Assembly (NCBI RefSeq): GCF_000152845.1
Contig: NZ_CH902584.1
Coordinates: 3,575,562-3,639,561 of the forward strand
Direction of reading: 5' to 3'
Source: Roseovarius sp. 217
GTDB taxonomy: Bacteria > Pseudomonadota > Alphaproteobacteria > Rhodobacterales > Rhodobacteraceae
Length of the DNA: 64,000 nucleotides
The notes beneath the pieces are model-generated. The model was not told where the DNA came from. It saw only the letters and a program-made list of their open reading frames with translations, and searched no databases. Numbering within the stretch: the stretch's first letter is position 1; each line of letters starts with the position of its first letter. Position numbers and translations under genes: made by a program. This document shows, in pieces, positions 9,843 through 18,412 of this stretch.

Positions 9843-9889
9843 TGGGGGCCAGCCCCCCCAAACCCCCGGAGTATTTTGGGAACGAAGAA
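9843..9889. repeat. Dispersed intergenic repeat, copy 1 (GC hairpin plus GGAGTATTTTGGG tail)
   Basis: The 78-base argD-argF spacer holds the inverted pair GGGGGCC/GGCCCCC-like arms followed by CCCCCGGAGTATTTTGGG and a purine tail. The reverse complement, TTCGTTCCCAAAATACTCC, is closely related to the sequence at 62441-62480 and more loosely to 54516-54573 and 40938-40985. The stem could attenuate or process the argD-argF transcript. Confidence 0.6.
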
Positions 9890-9890
9890 A

Positions 9891-11066
9891 TCACGCGCAT
9901 TCCAAGGTCGTTGCGACCGCATCAAGGCGCGCCACGGCTTCGGCTATTTCATCATCGGTGATGGTGAGCGGAGGCAATAGGCGCAGGACATTGTCGGCAG
10001 CAGGCACCGTGGCAATGAGCGCAGCATATCCTGCTTGAACCACATCCGTATTCAGCACCCGGCATTTGAGACCCAGCATGAGCCCCATGCCCCGCACCGC
10101 CTCGAATATAGTTGGATGGGCTGCCACCAGACCTTCAAGTCTCTGTCGCATCAGACCCGCCTTGCGGTTCACCTCTGCCAGAAATTCAGAATTTGCCACA
10201 TGCTCCATTACAGCGCAGCCAACGGCGCATCCCAAAGGATTGCCGCCATAGGTGGACCCATGCGTGCCCGCAGTCATACCGGAGGCCGCGTGTTCCGTTG
10301 CCAACACCGCACCCAAAGGGAAACCTCCGCCGATGCCTTTGGCAACCATCATGATATCAGGCGTGACGCCGGCCCATTCATGTGCAAAGAGCCGCCCCGT
10401 TCGCCCCATACCGCACTGCACCTCGTCAAGTATGAGCAGGATTCCCGTCTCGTCGCAGAGCGCACGCAGGCCCTTGAGGCATTGATCTGGCAACGGGCGG
10501 ATGCCGCCCTCACCCTGCACGGGCTCGATTAGTATTGCGGCCGTATTCTCATCAATGGCCGCATGCAGAGCATCGTGATCGCCCCAAGCGACATGCTTGA
10601 AACCGGGCAATAGCGGTCCAAAACCCTTTGTCATTTTCTCCGAGCCTGCCGCGGCGATTCCCGCCGCAGAGCGCCCATGAAACGAACCCTCAAAGGCGAT
10701 GATATCTGTGCGCTCAGGCTGGCCCGCGTCATAGAATTGTTTGCGCGCCATCTTGACCGCCAATTCGCACGCCTCAGTCCCGGAATTGGTGAAGAACACC
10801 GTGTCGGCGAACGTGGCCGCAACCAGCCGGTCCGCCAGTTCCTGTTGCTTGGGGATCTGGTAGAGGTTCGAGGTATGCCAAAGTGCGCCCGCTTGTTCTG
10901 TCAGCGCCGCCACAAGTGCTGGATGGGCATGCCCCATGGCATTGACGGCAATACCCGCGCCCAGATCGAGAAACCGTCGCCCGTCAGCTTCGATCAACCA
11001 GGTTCCCTCGCCCTTGACGAAAGAAAGCGGTGCGCGATTATAGGTTGGCAGGATCGAAGGGATCAT
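9891..11066 (-). CDS. argD: Acetylornithine/succinylornithine aminotransferase
   Basis: The 391-residue PLP enzyme converts N-acetylglutamate semialdehyde to N-acetylornithine. Visible features are FFTNSGTEACELAVKMARK in the cofactor region, LILDEVQCGMGRTG, and the Schiff-base lysine in MMVAKGIGGGFPLGA. The start at MIPSILPTYNRAPLSFVKGEG is supported by AAGGA upstream and by homologue length; a longer frame adds 51 unlikely residues. It heads the argD-argF pair. Confidence 0.95.
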   Translation of the reverse strand: MIPSILPTYNRAPLSFVKGEGTWLIEADGRRFLDLGAGIAVNAMGHAHPALVAALTEQAGALWHTSNLYQIPKQQELADRLVAATFADTVFFTNSGTEACELAVKMARKQFYDAGQPERTDIIAFEGSFHGRSAAGIAAAGSEKMTKGFGPLLPGFKHVAWGDHDALHAAIDENTAAILIEPVQGEGGIRPLPDQCLKGLRALCDETGILLILDEVQCGMGRTGRLFAHEWAGVTPDIMMVAKGIGGGFPLGAVLATEHAASGMTAGTHGSTYGGNPLGCAVGCAVMEHVANSEFLAEVNRKAGLMRQRLEGLVAAHPTIFEAVRGMGLMLGLKCRVLNTDVVQAGYAALIATVPAADNVLRLLPPLTITDDEIAEAVARLDAVATTLECA

Positions 11067-11248
11067 GGCTATATCCTTGTCAAAGAGGCCCTTTGAGTGC
11101 CGCAAGGGCGAGGCCAAGTCAATCATTTGGGACCATTCGGGGATTTGGCACGCAGACGCGCCGGGATCACAAGACGAAAGAACGTCAGGCGCAGAAGCGT
11201 CGGCGTCGGGTCTGGGCATATGTTGCGTGCGTGATCATAGGTCGTGAT

Positions 11249-12508
11249 CTAGCCGGTCTTTTGGCTCAAGGGAAGCGGAATATTGAGAGATGGTCCCTGT
11301 TCCATTGCCACACGCACAGCCCCCAGTCGCGGATGCAGCCGCCGCGCCAGATGCCAGCACCCCATGAGGCCAACACCCGATACCACAAAGATTCCCGGCA
11401 ATGGGGCGATGAGCAGCACCAGCCAGGCCGCCCCTGGCGTGAGAATGCCCGACACGTCGCGGAAACTTGCGTAGATGGCCGACATCTCGGTGCGCTCTGA
11501 TGGTTTTACCGCCATCAGAAATGGCAATCCCGCCGAGACATCCAGCAACACCAAGAAAACAGATGCGCAGGCGAGGCAGGCCACTGTAACCCAGGGCAAG
11601 CCGCTCAGCGCCGCGCCAAAGACAAATAGCAGCCCCGACATCAAAAATCCTGCCCGAACAGCATGGCGGATAGACCGACGCTGCATCCAGCGCAGCATCA
11701 GCGGCGTCAGAAACAGCATGCCATTCGAGACAGAGAGCAGCATACCGCCGAGATCTTCGCCCAATCCCTGCTCAAGCGCGAAGATCGGCAAATAGACCAC
11801 ATAGGCCCACCACCCGCAGGAGCGGATTACGGCAAAAATCCAGCCGGCCACCAATCGGGGCTGTGCAAAAAACCTTGGCATCCAGGCAAGCGGATTGGGA
11901 GCCGGACGGCGTGCGCGGGTGATCAGGCGTCCATTCCCGAGCCGCATATAGAGAAAGAGCACCATCATCGTGAGCGCGGCCACCCCGGCAATCATAAAGG
12001 GCAACGGTCGCCAGACACCCAGAAGTGTAACGCCGAGCCATGGCCCCACCGTCCAGCCTAGCGCACTGTAGAACATGCGCGACGTCTCGCATCGACCGAG
12101 CTCAGTCTTGGCGATGAAATCGAGGACATAGGCATTAAAGCAGACAAAGACGGTGACCGTCGCGGCGGTGATAAGAGCCAGCGCGCCGATCATGCCCAAT
12201 GCACCGCCCTGTGCCCCCAAGGTTGCGCCCCCCGCAAACATCGCACAGCCCATAACGTAGATCCAGCGACGCGGCATGAAGCGTGAAACGAACGGCACCA
12301 TAAGCCCGGTGACAAGCGACAAGATACCCACAAGGAAATAGACCTCGGACACGAGTGCCGCGTCCCGGAGGGCGCGGTACATCTCGAGCGGCATAACGGA
12401 TATCAGGATGCCACGCGCCATCGCCTCAGTGCCTGCCAGCGTGGCGAAACCTCGAACGGAGGGCGCGGGTGCATGGCGGAGCCATTCAGGAATGCGGCGT
12501 TGGTGCAT
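11249..12508 (-). CDS. MFS-type transporter
   Basis: A 419-residue polytopic protein with about twelve hydrophobic segments and the basic cytoplasmic loop RFMPRRWIYV after the second segment, consistent with the major facilitator superfamily. The substrate cannot be read from the sequence. The start was placed at MHQRRIPEWLRHAPAPSVRG, removing 19 upstream residues. It is divergent from the EamA-type permease gene with about 160 bases between the starts, and downstream it faces argD with a 182-base gap. Confidence 0.8.
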   Translation of the reverse strand: MHQRRIPEWLRHAPAPSVRGFATLAGTEAMARGILISVMPLEMYRALRDAALVSEVYFLVGILSLVTGLMVPFVSRFMPRRWIYVMGCAMFAGGATLGAQGGALGMIGALALITAATVTVFVCFNAYVLDFIAKTELGRCETSRMFYSALGWTVGPWLGVTLLGVWRPLPFMIAGVAALTMMVLFLYMRLGNGRLITRARRPAPNPLAWMPRFFAQPRLVAGWIFAVIRSCGWWAYVVYLPIFALEQGLGEDLGGMLLSVSNGMLFLTPLMLRWMQRRSIRHAVRAGFLMSGLLFVFGAALSGLPWVTVACLACASVFLVLLDVSAGLPFLMAVKPSERTEMSAIYASFRDVSGILTPGAAWLVLLIAPLPGIFVVSGVGLMGCWHLARRLHPRLGAVRVAMEQGPSLNIPLPLSQKTG

Positions 12509-12671
12509 CGTGTCGTTCCAATTTTTCGTAAGACTGACCACGGATATCGAGGGCGTGATTGGCAAACGACGACATCCTGTCGTTTTTGGAATGAGAGCCG
12601 CAAAATTTTATTGGACCGTGTCGGCTGCTTCGAACTTGCAGTGCATCGAGCGGCGCGGCAAAGCTGTCGTG

Positions 12672-13577
12672 ATGTTCCATCCGCGCGCACAAGATCCTGT
12701 CCTTGCGGCCTTGCTTACCCTTCTGGCCGCCGCTTTGCTCGCGGGCACAACGCTTTTGGCCAAGGCGATAGGGACCGGGGCGCTCGGTACACCGCTGCCT
12801 GCGCTGCAGATCAGCCATGGAAGATTTCTTTTTGCGTTCCTCGTGATTGGCACGATGATTGGGGTGAAGCGGCCGCGCATGACCCGTCCTGACTTTGCCA
12901 CCCACACCAAGCGATCAAGCCTTGGCTGGGCGGGGGTCACGTTAATGTTCGCCGCAGCGGCTTTTATTCCTCTCTCGGATGCAACCGCGATCAGCTTTCT
13001 CAACCCGGTGTTTGGCATGATGCTGGCAATCCCGCTTTTGGGCGAACGCGTGGGTCCGGTTCGATGGGCGGCGGCGGGCATCGCCTTGATTGGTGCGGCA
13101 ATTCTGATGCGTCCGGGTAGCGGGATCGTCGAATTTGGCGCGATACTGGCACTTGGGGCCGCGCTCTGCCTTGGGGCGGAACTGATCTTTATCAAACGCC
13201 TGTCGGGACGCGAGGGTCCGTGGCAGATTTTGCTCGTCAACAATGCCATTGGTCTCACAATCGCCAGCCTTGCCGTTGTCTGGGTCTGGCAGGCTCCCAA
13301 TGCGGCACAATGGGCGGCGCTTGCGGCGATTGGTGTCCTGATGGCAGCGGCGCAGACCTGTTTTGTCAATGCCATGGCACGGGGGGATGCGAGCTATGTG
13401 GCCCCGTTCTTTTACACCGCGCTCATCTTTGCCGGGATCTATGACGGGGTGGTGTTCGGTGTCTGGCCTGACACCGTGTCCCTACTTGGTGCGGCTGTGA
13501 TCCTCTGCGGCGCGGCCCTCCTTCTGTGGCGCGAGGGACGACGACGGGTTCCGCCTGCCTCGATCTCAGGCGGATGA
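12672..13577 (+). CDS. EamA/DMT-family permease
   Basis: The 301-residue protein has ten predicted membrane segments in two EamA repeats (residues about 10-140 and 150-290), the arrangement of drug/metabolite transporters. The motif PLSDATAISFLNPVFGMMLA is typical of the first repeat. The substrate is unknown. The start is uncertain because no strong ribosome binding site precedes the ATG at 12672; an in-frame ATG at 12591 is an alternative. It is divergent from the MFS gene. Confidence 0.82.
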   Translation: MFHPRAQDPVLAALLTLLAAALLAGTTLLAKAIGTGALGTPLPALQISHGRFLFAFLVIGTMIGVKRPRMTRPDFATHTKRSSLGWAGVTLMFAAAAFIPLSDATAISFLNPVFGMMLAIPLLGERVGPVRWAAAGIALIGAAILMRPGSGIVEFGAILALGAALCLGAELIFIKRLSGREGPWQILLVNNAIGLTIASLAVVWVWQAPNAAQWAALAAIGVLMAAAQTCFVNAMARGDASYVAPFFYTALIFAGIYDGVVFGVWPDTVSLLGAAVILCGAALLLWREGRRRVPPASISGG

Positions 13578-13640
13578 CGTAACGCCACGTTTGACAAGTT
13601 CATAAATTCTTTGGCTAAACTTGTGGCGAGGGAGGATACC

Positions 13641-14033
13641 ATGCCGTTGAGCATCCTGTTGCCGATGGTTGTGCTTGGAATAGCGGGCATTGCGGTGCTT
13701 TTGCATGTGCTTGGTCTTTCGCACAGAGCAATCCTAGCCGACGAGGGCGCCGCAAGCAGGGCATGGCTGCGCGAGTTTCCCGGACATAGACCCACCCGCG
13801 TCATCCTATGCCAAAACCGCTTGGCCGCATTGGTCAAAACCGAGCAAGGCTACGGCGTCGTTTGGCCGATGGGCGCGGATACGACGGCTCGTTATCTGAC
13901 CCAAGCACACATCACCGCCGACGCAAAGGGCCTGCGCATCAACCTACCCGATTTCACAGCTCCGCGCATAGGCCTGTCTCTGGACCCTGACGAAGCGGCT
14001 CGCTGGCTCGAAACCCTGAAGGAACCAGCATGA
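13641..14033 (+). CDS. Small single-pass membrane protein of unknown function
   Basis: A 130-residue protein with one N-terminal hydrophobic helix (about residues 2-25, LSILLPMVVLGIAGIAVLLH) followed by a soluble domain of about 100 residues with mixed alpha/beta character. I do not recognise a family. The start at 13641 is chosen because GAGGGAGGA lies just upstream, a strong ribosome binding site; an in-frame ATG 30 bases earlier lacks one. The stop overlaps the next start (ATGA), so it is translationally coupled to the hydroxylase gene and probably acts with it. Confidence 0.75.
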   Translation: MPLSILLPMVVLGIAGIAVLLHVLGLSHRAILADEGAASRAWLREFPGHRPTRVILCQNRLAALVKTEQGYGVVWPMGADTTARYLTQAHITADAKGLRINLPDFTAPRIGLSLDPDEAARWLETLKEPA

Positions 14034-15013
14034 CGGACATGATAAGCTTTCCCGATGTGGTGAACTGGGCCGTACCGTTTTTCATCGCCGCGATTCTCGC
14101 AGAACTTCTCTGGATCACCTTCAAAGGGCGTGGCGGGCGATACGAGACACGCGACGCGTTGACCTCGCTTGTCATGGGTGCCGGCAATGTGGCCTCTGGT
14201 ATTCTGTTCGGCTTCATCGCCTATGGGCTTTTCATGCTGCTCTGGCGGATCACACCGTTTGATCTGGGGACCTCTCTTTGGATCGTTGCGCTCTGCTTTG
14301 TGCTGGACGATCTGAGCTATTACTGGGTGCATCGCTTTGGTCACCGCGTTCGTTGGGTTTGGGCGAGCCATGTCAATCACCATTCTTCGCAGCATTACAA
14401 TCTGACGACCGCGTTGCGTCAAACCTGGACCGGAACATTCACCTTTATGATGATCCTGCGTGCGCCGTTGATCCTGTTGGGGTTTCACCCCGCGATGGTT
14501 CTATTCGTAGGTGGTATGAACCTGATCTATCAATTCTGGATTCACACTGAAACGATTGGACGCCTTCCGCGCTGGTTCGAGGCTGTAATGAACACGCCCT
14601 CGCACCACCGCGTGCATCACGGGCGAAACCCGCGCTATCTTGATTGCAACTACGCCGGTGTCTTCATCATCTGGGACAAGCTATTTGGCACATTCGTGCC
14701 TGAACTGGACGAAGACAAGGTTGATTACGGGCTCGTCCACAACCTCGGCACTTTCAATCCTCTTCGCGTTGCCTTTCATGAGTGGGTCGGGATTTTCCGC
14801 GACGTGTTGCAGCCGGGTCTTTCTTGGCGAGAGCGGGCACAATACTGTCTGATGCCGCCGGGCTGGAGCCATGACAACAGCCGCGGCACATCCGAGGTGA
14901 TCAAGGCACGGTATGTCTCCCAGCATCCCGAGCTCGCTGGCACGCCAGGATTGCCACACAATCCCATTGGGCAAGCTGAGAAAATTAACGCCGCCCACAA
15001 AAATGTTATTTGA
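14030..15013 (+). CDS. Sterol desaturase / fatty acid hydroxylase family protein
   Basis: The 327-residue membrane protein has four or so hydrophobic segments and the di-iron histidine motifs of the fatty-acid-hydroxylase superfamily: HRFGH (near residue 103), HVNHH (near 116) and HRVHHG (near 193), with a further histidine cluster downstream. Such enzymes hydroxylate or desaturate lipids, carotenoids or sterol-like substrates at the membrane; the substrate here is unknown. It is coupled to the small membrane protein upstream and followed by a TetR regulator. Confidence 0.88.
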   Translation: MTDMISFPDVVNWAVPFFIAAILAELLWITFKGRGGRYETRDALTSLVMGAGNVASGILFGFIAYGLFMLLWRITPFDLGTSLWIVALCFVLDDLSYYWVHRFGHRVRWVWASHVNHHSSQHYNLTTALRQTWTGTFTFMMILRAPLILLGFHPAMVLFVGGMNLIYQFWIHTETIGRLPRWFEAVMNTPSHHRVHHGRNPRYLDCNYAGVFIIWDKLFGTFVPELDEDKVDYGLVHNLGTFNPLRVAFHEWVGIFRDVLQPGLSWRERAQYCLMPPGWSHDNSRGTSEVIKARYVSQHPELAGTPGLPHNPIGQAEKINAAHKNVI

Positions 15014-15233
15014 CCGATCATTCCAAACAAAGTCATGTGGTCGAAGGCACATTGCGCCATCACTCAAGAACAGGTGCCGCTCCGCAGACTGTCGTGGGAC
15101 GGACCACGAGCACCCGGCATCTTGGGCAAGGGCCCATTACTCACCCTTGTCCAAGGTGTCGGGGAAGTTCTAACGTTGTGACTATTGGGTGGCCGGTTTA
15201 ATCCCTAATCATGCCGACATAGACGGATCAACC

Positions 15234-15803
15234 ATGCCTTGGGAAAAGTCCTATGATGAAGCTGAAGTGCTCGAGTCTGCCATGCTCGCCTTTTGGACAC
15301 AGGGCTATCAGGGTACCTCTATCGCTGATCTGGTATTGGCCACGGGTCTCAACCGTGGCAGTCTTTACGCCGGGTTTGGCAATAAGCGTGACCTCTTCCT
15401 AAGGGCCCTGAAACATTACGATCAGAGCTACAGGGTCGGGTTTCTCATGAAACTCCGACAGGACCGAGCACCGCGTGACACAATTCTTGCAACATTCGAC
15501 GCCATTGCCAGAGGCAATGACACGATGCCGGGAGGTTGCCTGATGGTGAATTCAGCCATGGAACTCGCCCCCCATGATGATGAAATCGCCGCCTTGATCG
15601 AAGACAGCATGGGGCAGGTCGAAGCCTTCTTTGTTGACTGCCTAGCTCAGGACAATCTCGAAAATCGGACCGAGGCTCAAATCACGGAAACCGCCAAAGT
15701 CCTGCAAGGGCTCATGGTGGGCCTTTTGGTCATGACCCGTGCCAATCGCGAAAGCCCCTCGATCGGCGCAATCCTCGCACAGGTGCGCAACCTCTTGGCC
15801 TGA
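15234..15803 (+). CDS. TetR/AcrR-family transcriptional regulator
   Basis: The 189-residue protein has an N-terminal helix-turn-helix at about residues 25-50 (TSIADLVLATGLNRGSLYAG then FGNKRDLF) typical of TetR repressors, followed by a helical ligand-binding domain. The start MPWEKSYDEAEV was preferred over an in-frame ATG 45 bases upstream. It is 220 bases downstream of the hydroxylase on the same strand and ends five bases from the convergent phytoene-synthase-like gene. Its target may be its own promoter or the neighbouring hydroxylase; no operator was recognised. Confidence 0.88.
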   Translation: MPWEKSYDEAEVLESAMLAFWTQGYQGTSIADLVLATGLNRGSLYAGFGNKRDLFLRALKHYDQSYRVGFLMKLRQDRAPRDTILATFDAIARGNDTMPGGCLMVNSAMELAPHDDEIAALIEDSMGQVEAFFVDCLAQDNLENRTEAQITETAKVLQGLMVGLLVMTRANRESPSIGAILAQVRNLLA

Positions 15804-15808
15804 TCCGC

Positions 15809-16591
15809 CTACCAGCGCCCCGTCAAACTGCGTGCCAGCAAGCTGAGCTGCGCACGGGCGGGTGCCACACCAAGTCGCCCCTCGGCCACCGCCCGCGGAT
15901 CACGTAGCGCTTGCCGCAGCACCGGCCCCGCCAGCCAGAGCGGCAAGAGCGCCGCCCCTGCCGCGCGTGACACCTGCCGTCGTGCAGCCCGCGCACGGCG
16001 CAGCCGCGCCAACCCGTCCTTGGCCAAGGCCCGTACGGCCTCGGGGCGACCATCCACCAAGGGCTTGCGCCCCGCCGCCTCCAGCGCCGGAATGGCGCGA
16101 AACCAATTGGCAAGGCCAAGGGCATAGCCCGCATCGCGCAGCACCTCCGGCGCCGCCGGACCAAGCGCAAGCGCCGCCGCCTGCAAGAGATTGCCCGATG
16201 TGGTCTCAATATAGTGGGTAAAGGCAGCGGCATCCTCGAAAGGCTCGCGCGTAATGTCCCATCGCCGCGCCTCAACCAGATCCGTCAGCAGCGCGGCCCC
16301 GGACGCATCCAGCACATGCGCCAAAGGCGTCACCACCTCATGCCGCCGCATAAGGCCGCCCGCCGCGATTTCCTCCAGCGCATCGGCCCACCATTGCAGC
16401 CGCATCTCAGCGATCATCGGCTCTTGCGTGACCCAGGGCGCGCGCGCCACCTCGATATTGAAGGCATAGACCGGAAAGAGCACTGCGCGTGCCGCAACAG
16501 GTGCCGCCATCGCTGCCAGAAACCGCTCAGGATCGGCCCGGCGCACCAAATCGGCACAGGCGGTTAGATCCGCGTCAAAACTTTGGCTCAC
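15809..16591 (-). CDS. Squalene/phytoene synthase family protein (NDUFAF6-like)
   Basis: The 260-residue protein shows the trans-isoprenyl synthase head-to-head fold pattern: RFLAAMAAPVAARAVLFPVYAF, then LQWWADALEEI in the position of the first aspartate-rich motif, and YALGLANWFRAIP later. The usual DxxxD metal motifs are not intact, which is the pattern of the NDUFAF6-like branch associated with complex I assembly rather than carotenoid synthesis. The start is GTG and overlaps the cimA stop (GTGA), so it is coupled to cimA. Enzyme activity is doubtful. Confidence 0.75.
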   Translation of the reverse strand: MSQSFDADLTACADLVRRADPERFLAAMAAPVAARAVLFPVYAFNIEVARAPWVTQEPMIAEMRLQWWADALEEIAAGGLMRRHEVVTPLAHVLDASGAALLTDLVEARRWDITREPFEDAAAFTHYIETTSGNLLQAAALALGPAAPEVLRDAGYALGLANWFRAIPALEAAGRKPLVDGRPEAVRALAKDGLARLRRARAARRQVSRAAGAALLPLWLAGPVLRQALRDPRAVAEGRLGVAPARAQLSLLARSLTGRW

Positions 16592-18207
16592 GCCGCCCCC
16601 TGCCCGTGCAAGAGCTTCCAGTTGATCGCATCCAGCAGCGCCTCGAAACTGGCGTCCACGATATTGGGGCTGACCCCCACCGTGGACCAGCGCCGCCCCT
16701 GCCCGTCCTCACTGTCGATGATGACGCGCGTCGCGGCCTCGGTGCCGCCTTGGGTGATGCGCACTTTAAAATCCACCAGCCGCATATCGTCGATCTGGCC
16801 CTGATAGCGGCCCAGATCCTTGGCCAGTGCCTTGGCCAGCGCATTGACCGGCCCGCGGTCACAGCCGTGATCGTCCATCGACTCGGACACCGACAGCTTC
16901 TTGTCACCGTCCACCTTGACCACAACCACCGCCTCCGAGAGGCTGACCATGCGGTCATACTTGTTCTTGCGCCGCTCTACCGTCACCTTGTAGCGCTTGA
17001 CCTCAAAGAAGTTGGGCATCTGACCCAGCTCCTTGCGCGCGAGGATTTCGAAACTCGCCTGCGCGCTGTCATAGGTATAGCCCTCTTCTTCGCGCGCCTT
17101 GATCGTTTCCAGCAGCCGCGCCAGCGCCGGATCACCCGGCTCCACCACAATCCCCGCCTCGCTCAGACGCTGGCGCAGGTTCGATTGGCCCGCCTGATTG
17201 GACATCGGAATAATGCGCGCATTGCCAACGGCGGCAGGGTCGACATGCTCATAGGTCGAAGGGTCCTTGAGGATGGCACTGGCATGCAGCCCCGCCTTAT
17301 GAGCAAAGGCCGAGGCCCCCACATAGGCCGCCTGCCGCAGCGGCACGCGATTGAGGATCTCGTCCAACTGGCGGCTTATGGCAGTCAGGCCACGCAACCC
17401 GTCAAGCGTAACGCCTGTCTCATAGCCGCTGGCATAGGGTTCCTTGAGCAGCAGGGTCGGAATAAGCGTGGTCAGATTGGCATTGCCGCAACGCTCGCCC
17501 AAACCATTGAGCGTGCCCTGCACTTGCCGCACGCCTGCGTCTACCGCCGCCAGACTGCCCGCAACCGCATTGCCGGTGTCGTCATGGGTGTGAATGCCAA
17601 GCCGCGCGCCGGGAATACCCGCCGCTATCACCTCGGTCACGATACGCCCGATTTCAGGCGGCAGCGTGCCGCCGTTCGTATCGCAGAGCACGACCCACCG
17701 CGCGCCCGCGTCCATCGCAGCGCGCAGGCAACTCAGCGCATAGGCGGGATTGGCCTGATAGCCGTCAAAGAAATGCTCGGCATCGAACAACGCCTCGCGC
17801 CCCTCGGCGACGACATGCGCGATGGAGCGGGCGATATTGTCGGTGTTTTCCGCAAGGCTGAGCCCGAGGGCGGTTGTGACGTGGAAATCATGGGTCTTGC
17901 CCACGAGGCAGACCGCTTTGGTCCCGGCGTTCAGCACCGCCGCCAAGACCTCGTCATTCTCAGCTGAGCGCCCGGCGCGTTTGGTCATGCCAAAGGCGGT
18001 CATCGTCGCGCGCGTGGCGGGGGCATCCTCGAAAAAGGCATTGTCCGTCGGGTTCGCCCCCGGCCAGCCGCCTTCGATGTAATCGACCCCCAGCCGGTCA
18101 AGCGCGTGGGCGATCTGGATTTTCTCCTGCGTGGAAAAGCTCACGCCCTGCGTCTGCTGCCCATCGCGCAGGGTGGTGTCGTAAAGGTAGAGGCGCTCGC
18201 CGGTCAT
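16588..18207 (-). CDS. cimA: (R)-citramalate synthase
   Basis: The 539-residue enzyme condenses pyruvate and acetyl-CoA to citramalate, an isoleucine-precursor route that bypasses threonine. The HMGL-like catalytic domain begins with LYLYDTTLRDGQQTQGVSF, the metal/substrate histidines are in GIHTHDDTGNAVAGS, and the signature GTLNGLGERCGNANL follows. The C-terminal LeuA-type regulatory domain (about residues 400-530) is present. Length and domain order fit CimA rather than LeuA. It precedes the phytoene-synthase-like gene with a GTGA overlap. Confidence 0.92.
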   Translation of the reverse strand: MTGERLYLYDTTLRDGQQTQGVSFSTQEKIQIAHALDRLGVDYIEGGWPGANPTDNAFFEDAPATRATMTAFGMTKRAGRSAENDEVLAAVLNAGTKAVCLVGKTHDFHVTTALGLSLAENTDNIARSIAHVVAEGREALFDAEHFFDGYQANPAYALSCLRAAMDAGARWVVLCDTNGGTLPPEIGRIVTEVIAAGIPGARLGIHTHDDTGNAVAGSLAAVDAGVRQVQGTLNGLGERCGNANLTTLIPTLLLKEPYASGYETGVTLDGLRGLTAISRQLDEILNRVPLRQAAYVGASAFAHKAGLHASAILKDPSTYEHVDPAAVGNARIIPMSNQAGQSNLRQRLSEAGIVVEPGDPALARLLETIKAREEEGYTYDSAQASFEILARKELGQMPNFFEVKRYKVTVERRKNKYDRMVSLSEAVVVVKVDGDKKLSVSESMDDHGCDRGPVNALAKALAKDLGRYQGQIDDMRLVDFKVRITQGGTEAATRVIIDSEDGQGRRWSTVGVSPNIVDASFEALLDAINWKLLHGQGAA

Positions 18208-18245
18208 TTAGCACCCCCGCGCGGAATCAAGGCACCGCAGGTGCC

Positions 18246-18386
18246 GCCGCGCAGCGCCCGACCGCCCCCCCGGGCGGGCGCTTTTGCAACGTGGCAGTCT
18301 CGCGCCATCGTTGGATGTATTTGGCGACCATAAACTGCACCAAACATCGGCTGCAGCGCCCCCCCTGCGGTCGGGCATCGCGCGGC
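18246..18386. repeat. Candidate small inverted-repeat element between cysS and cimA
   Basis: Two 20-base arms, 18246-18265 (GCCGCGCAGCGCCCGACCGC) and 18367-18386, are inverted copies of each other with 17 of 20 positions matching. They enclose about 100 bases with no reading frame and fill most of the 205-base cysS-cimA spacer. The arrangement could be a small non-autonomous transposable element or a long RNA stem. A target-site duplication was not evident. Confidence 0.45.
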
Positions 18387-18412
18387 AGGCAGGCGGTGTG
18401 CAGAATGGCGCG

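Noticed and set aside
15809..16591. Phytoene synthase of a carotenoid cluster
   Set aside because: No other crt genes are present and the aspartate-rich metal motifs are not intact.
18255..18296. GC stem followed by TTTT on the plus strand as a terminator
   Set aside because: No plus-strand gene lies upstream; on the minus strand there is no T run, so it was treated as part of the inverted-repeat element.
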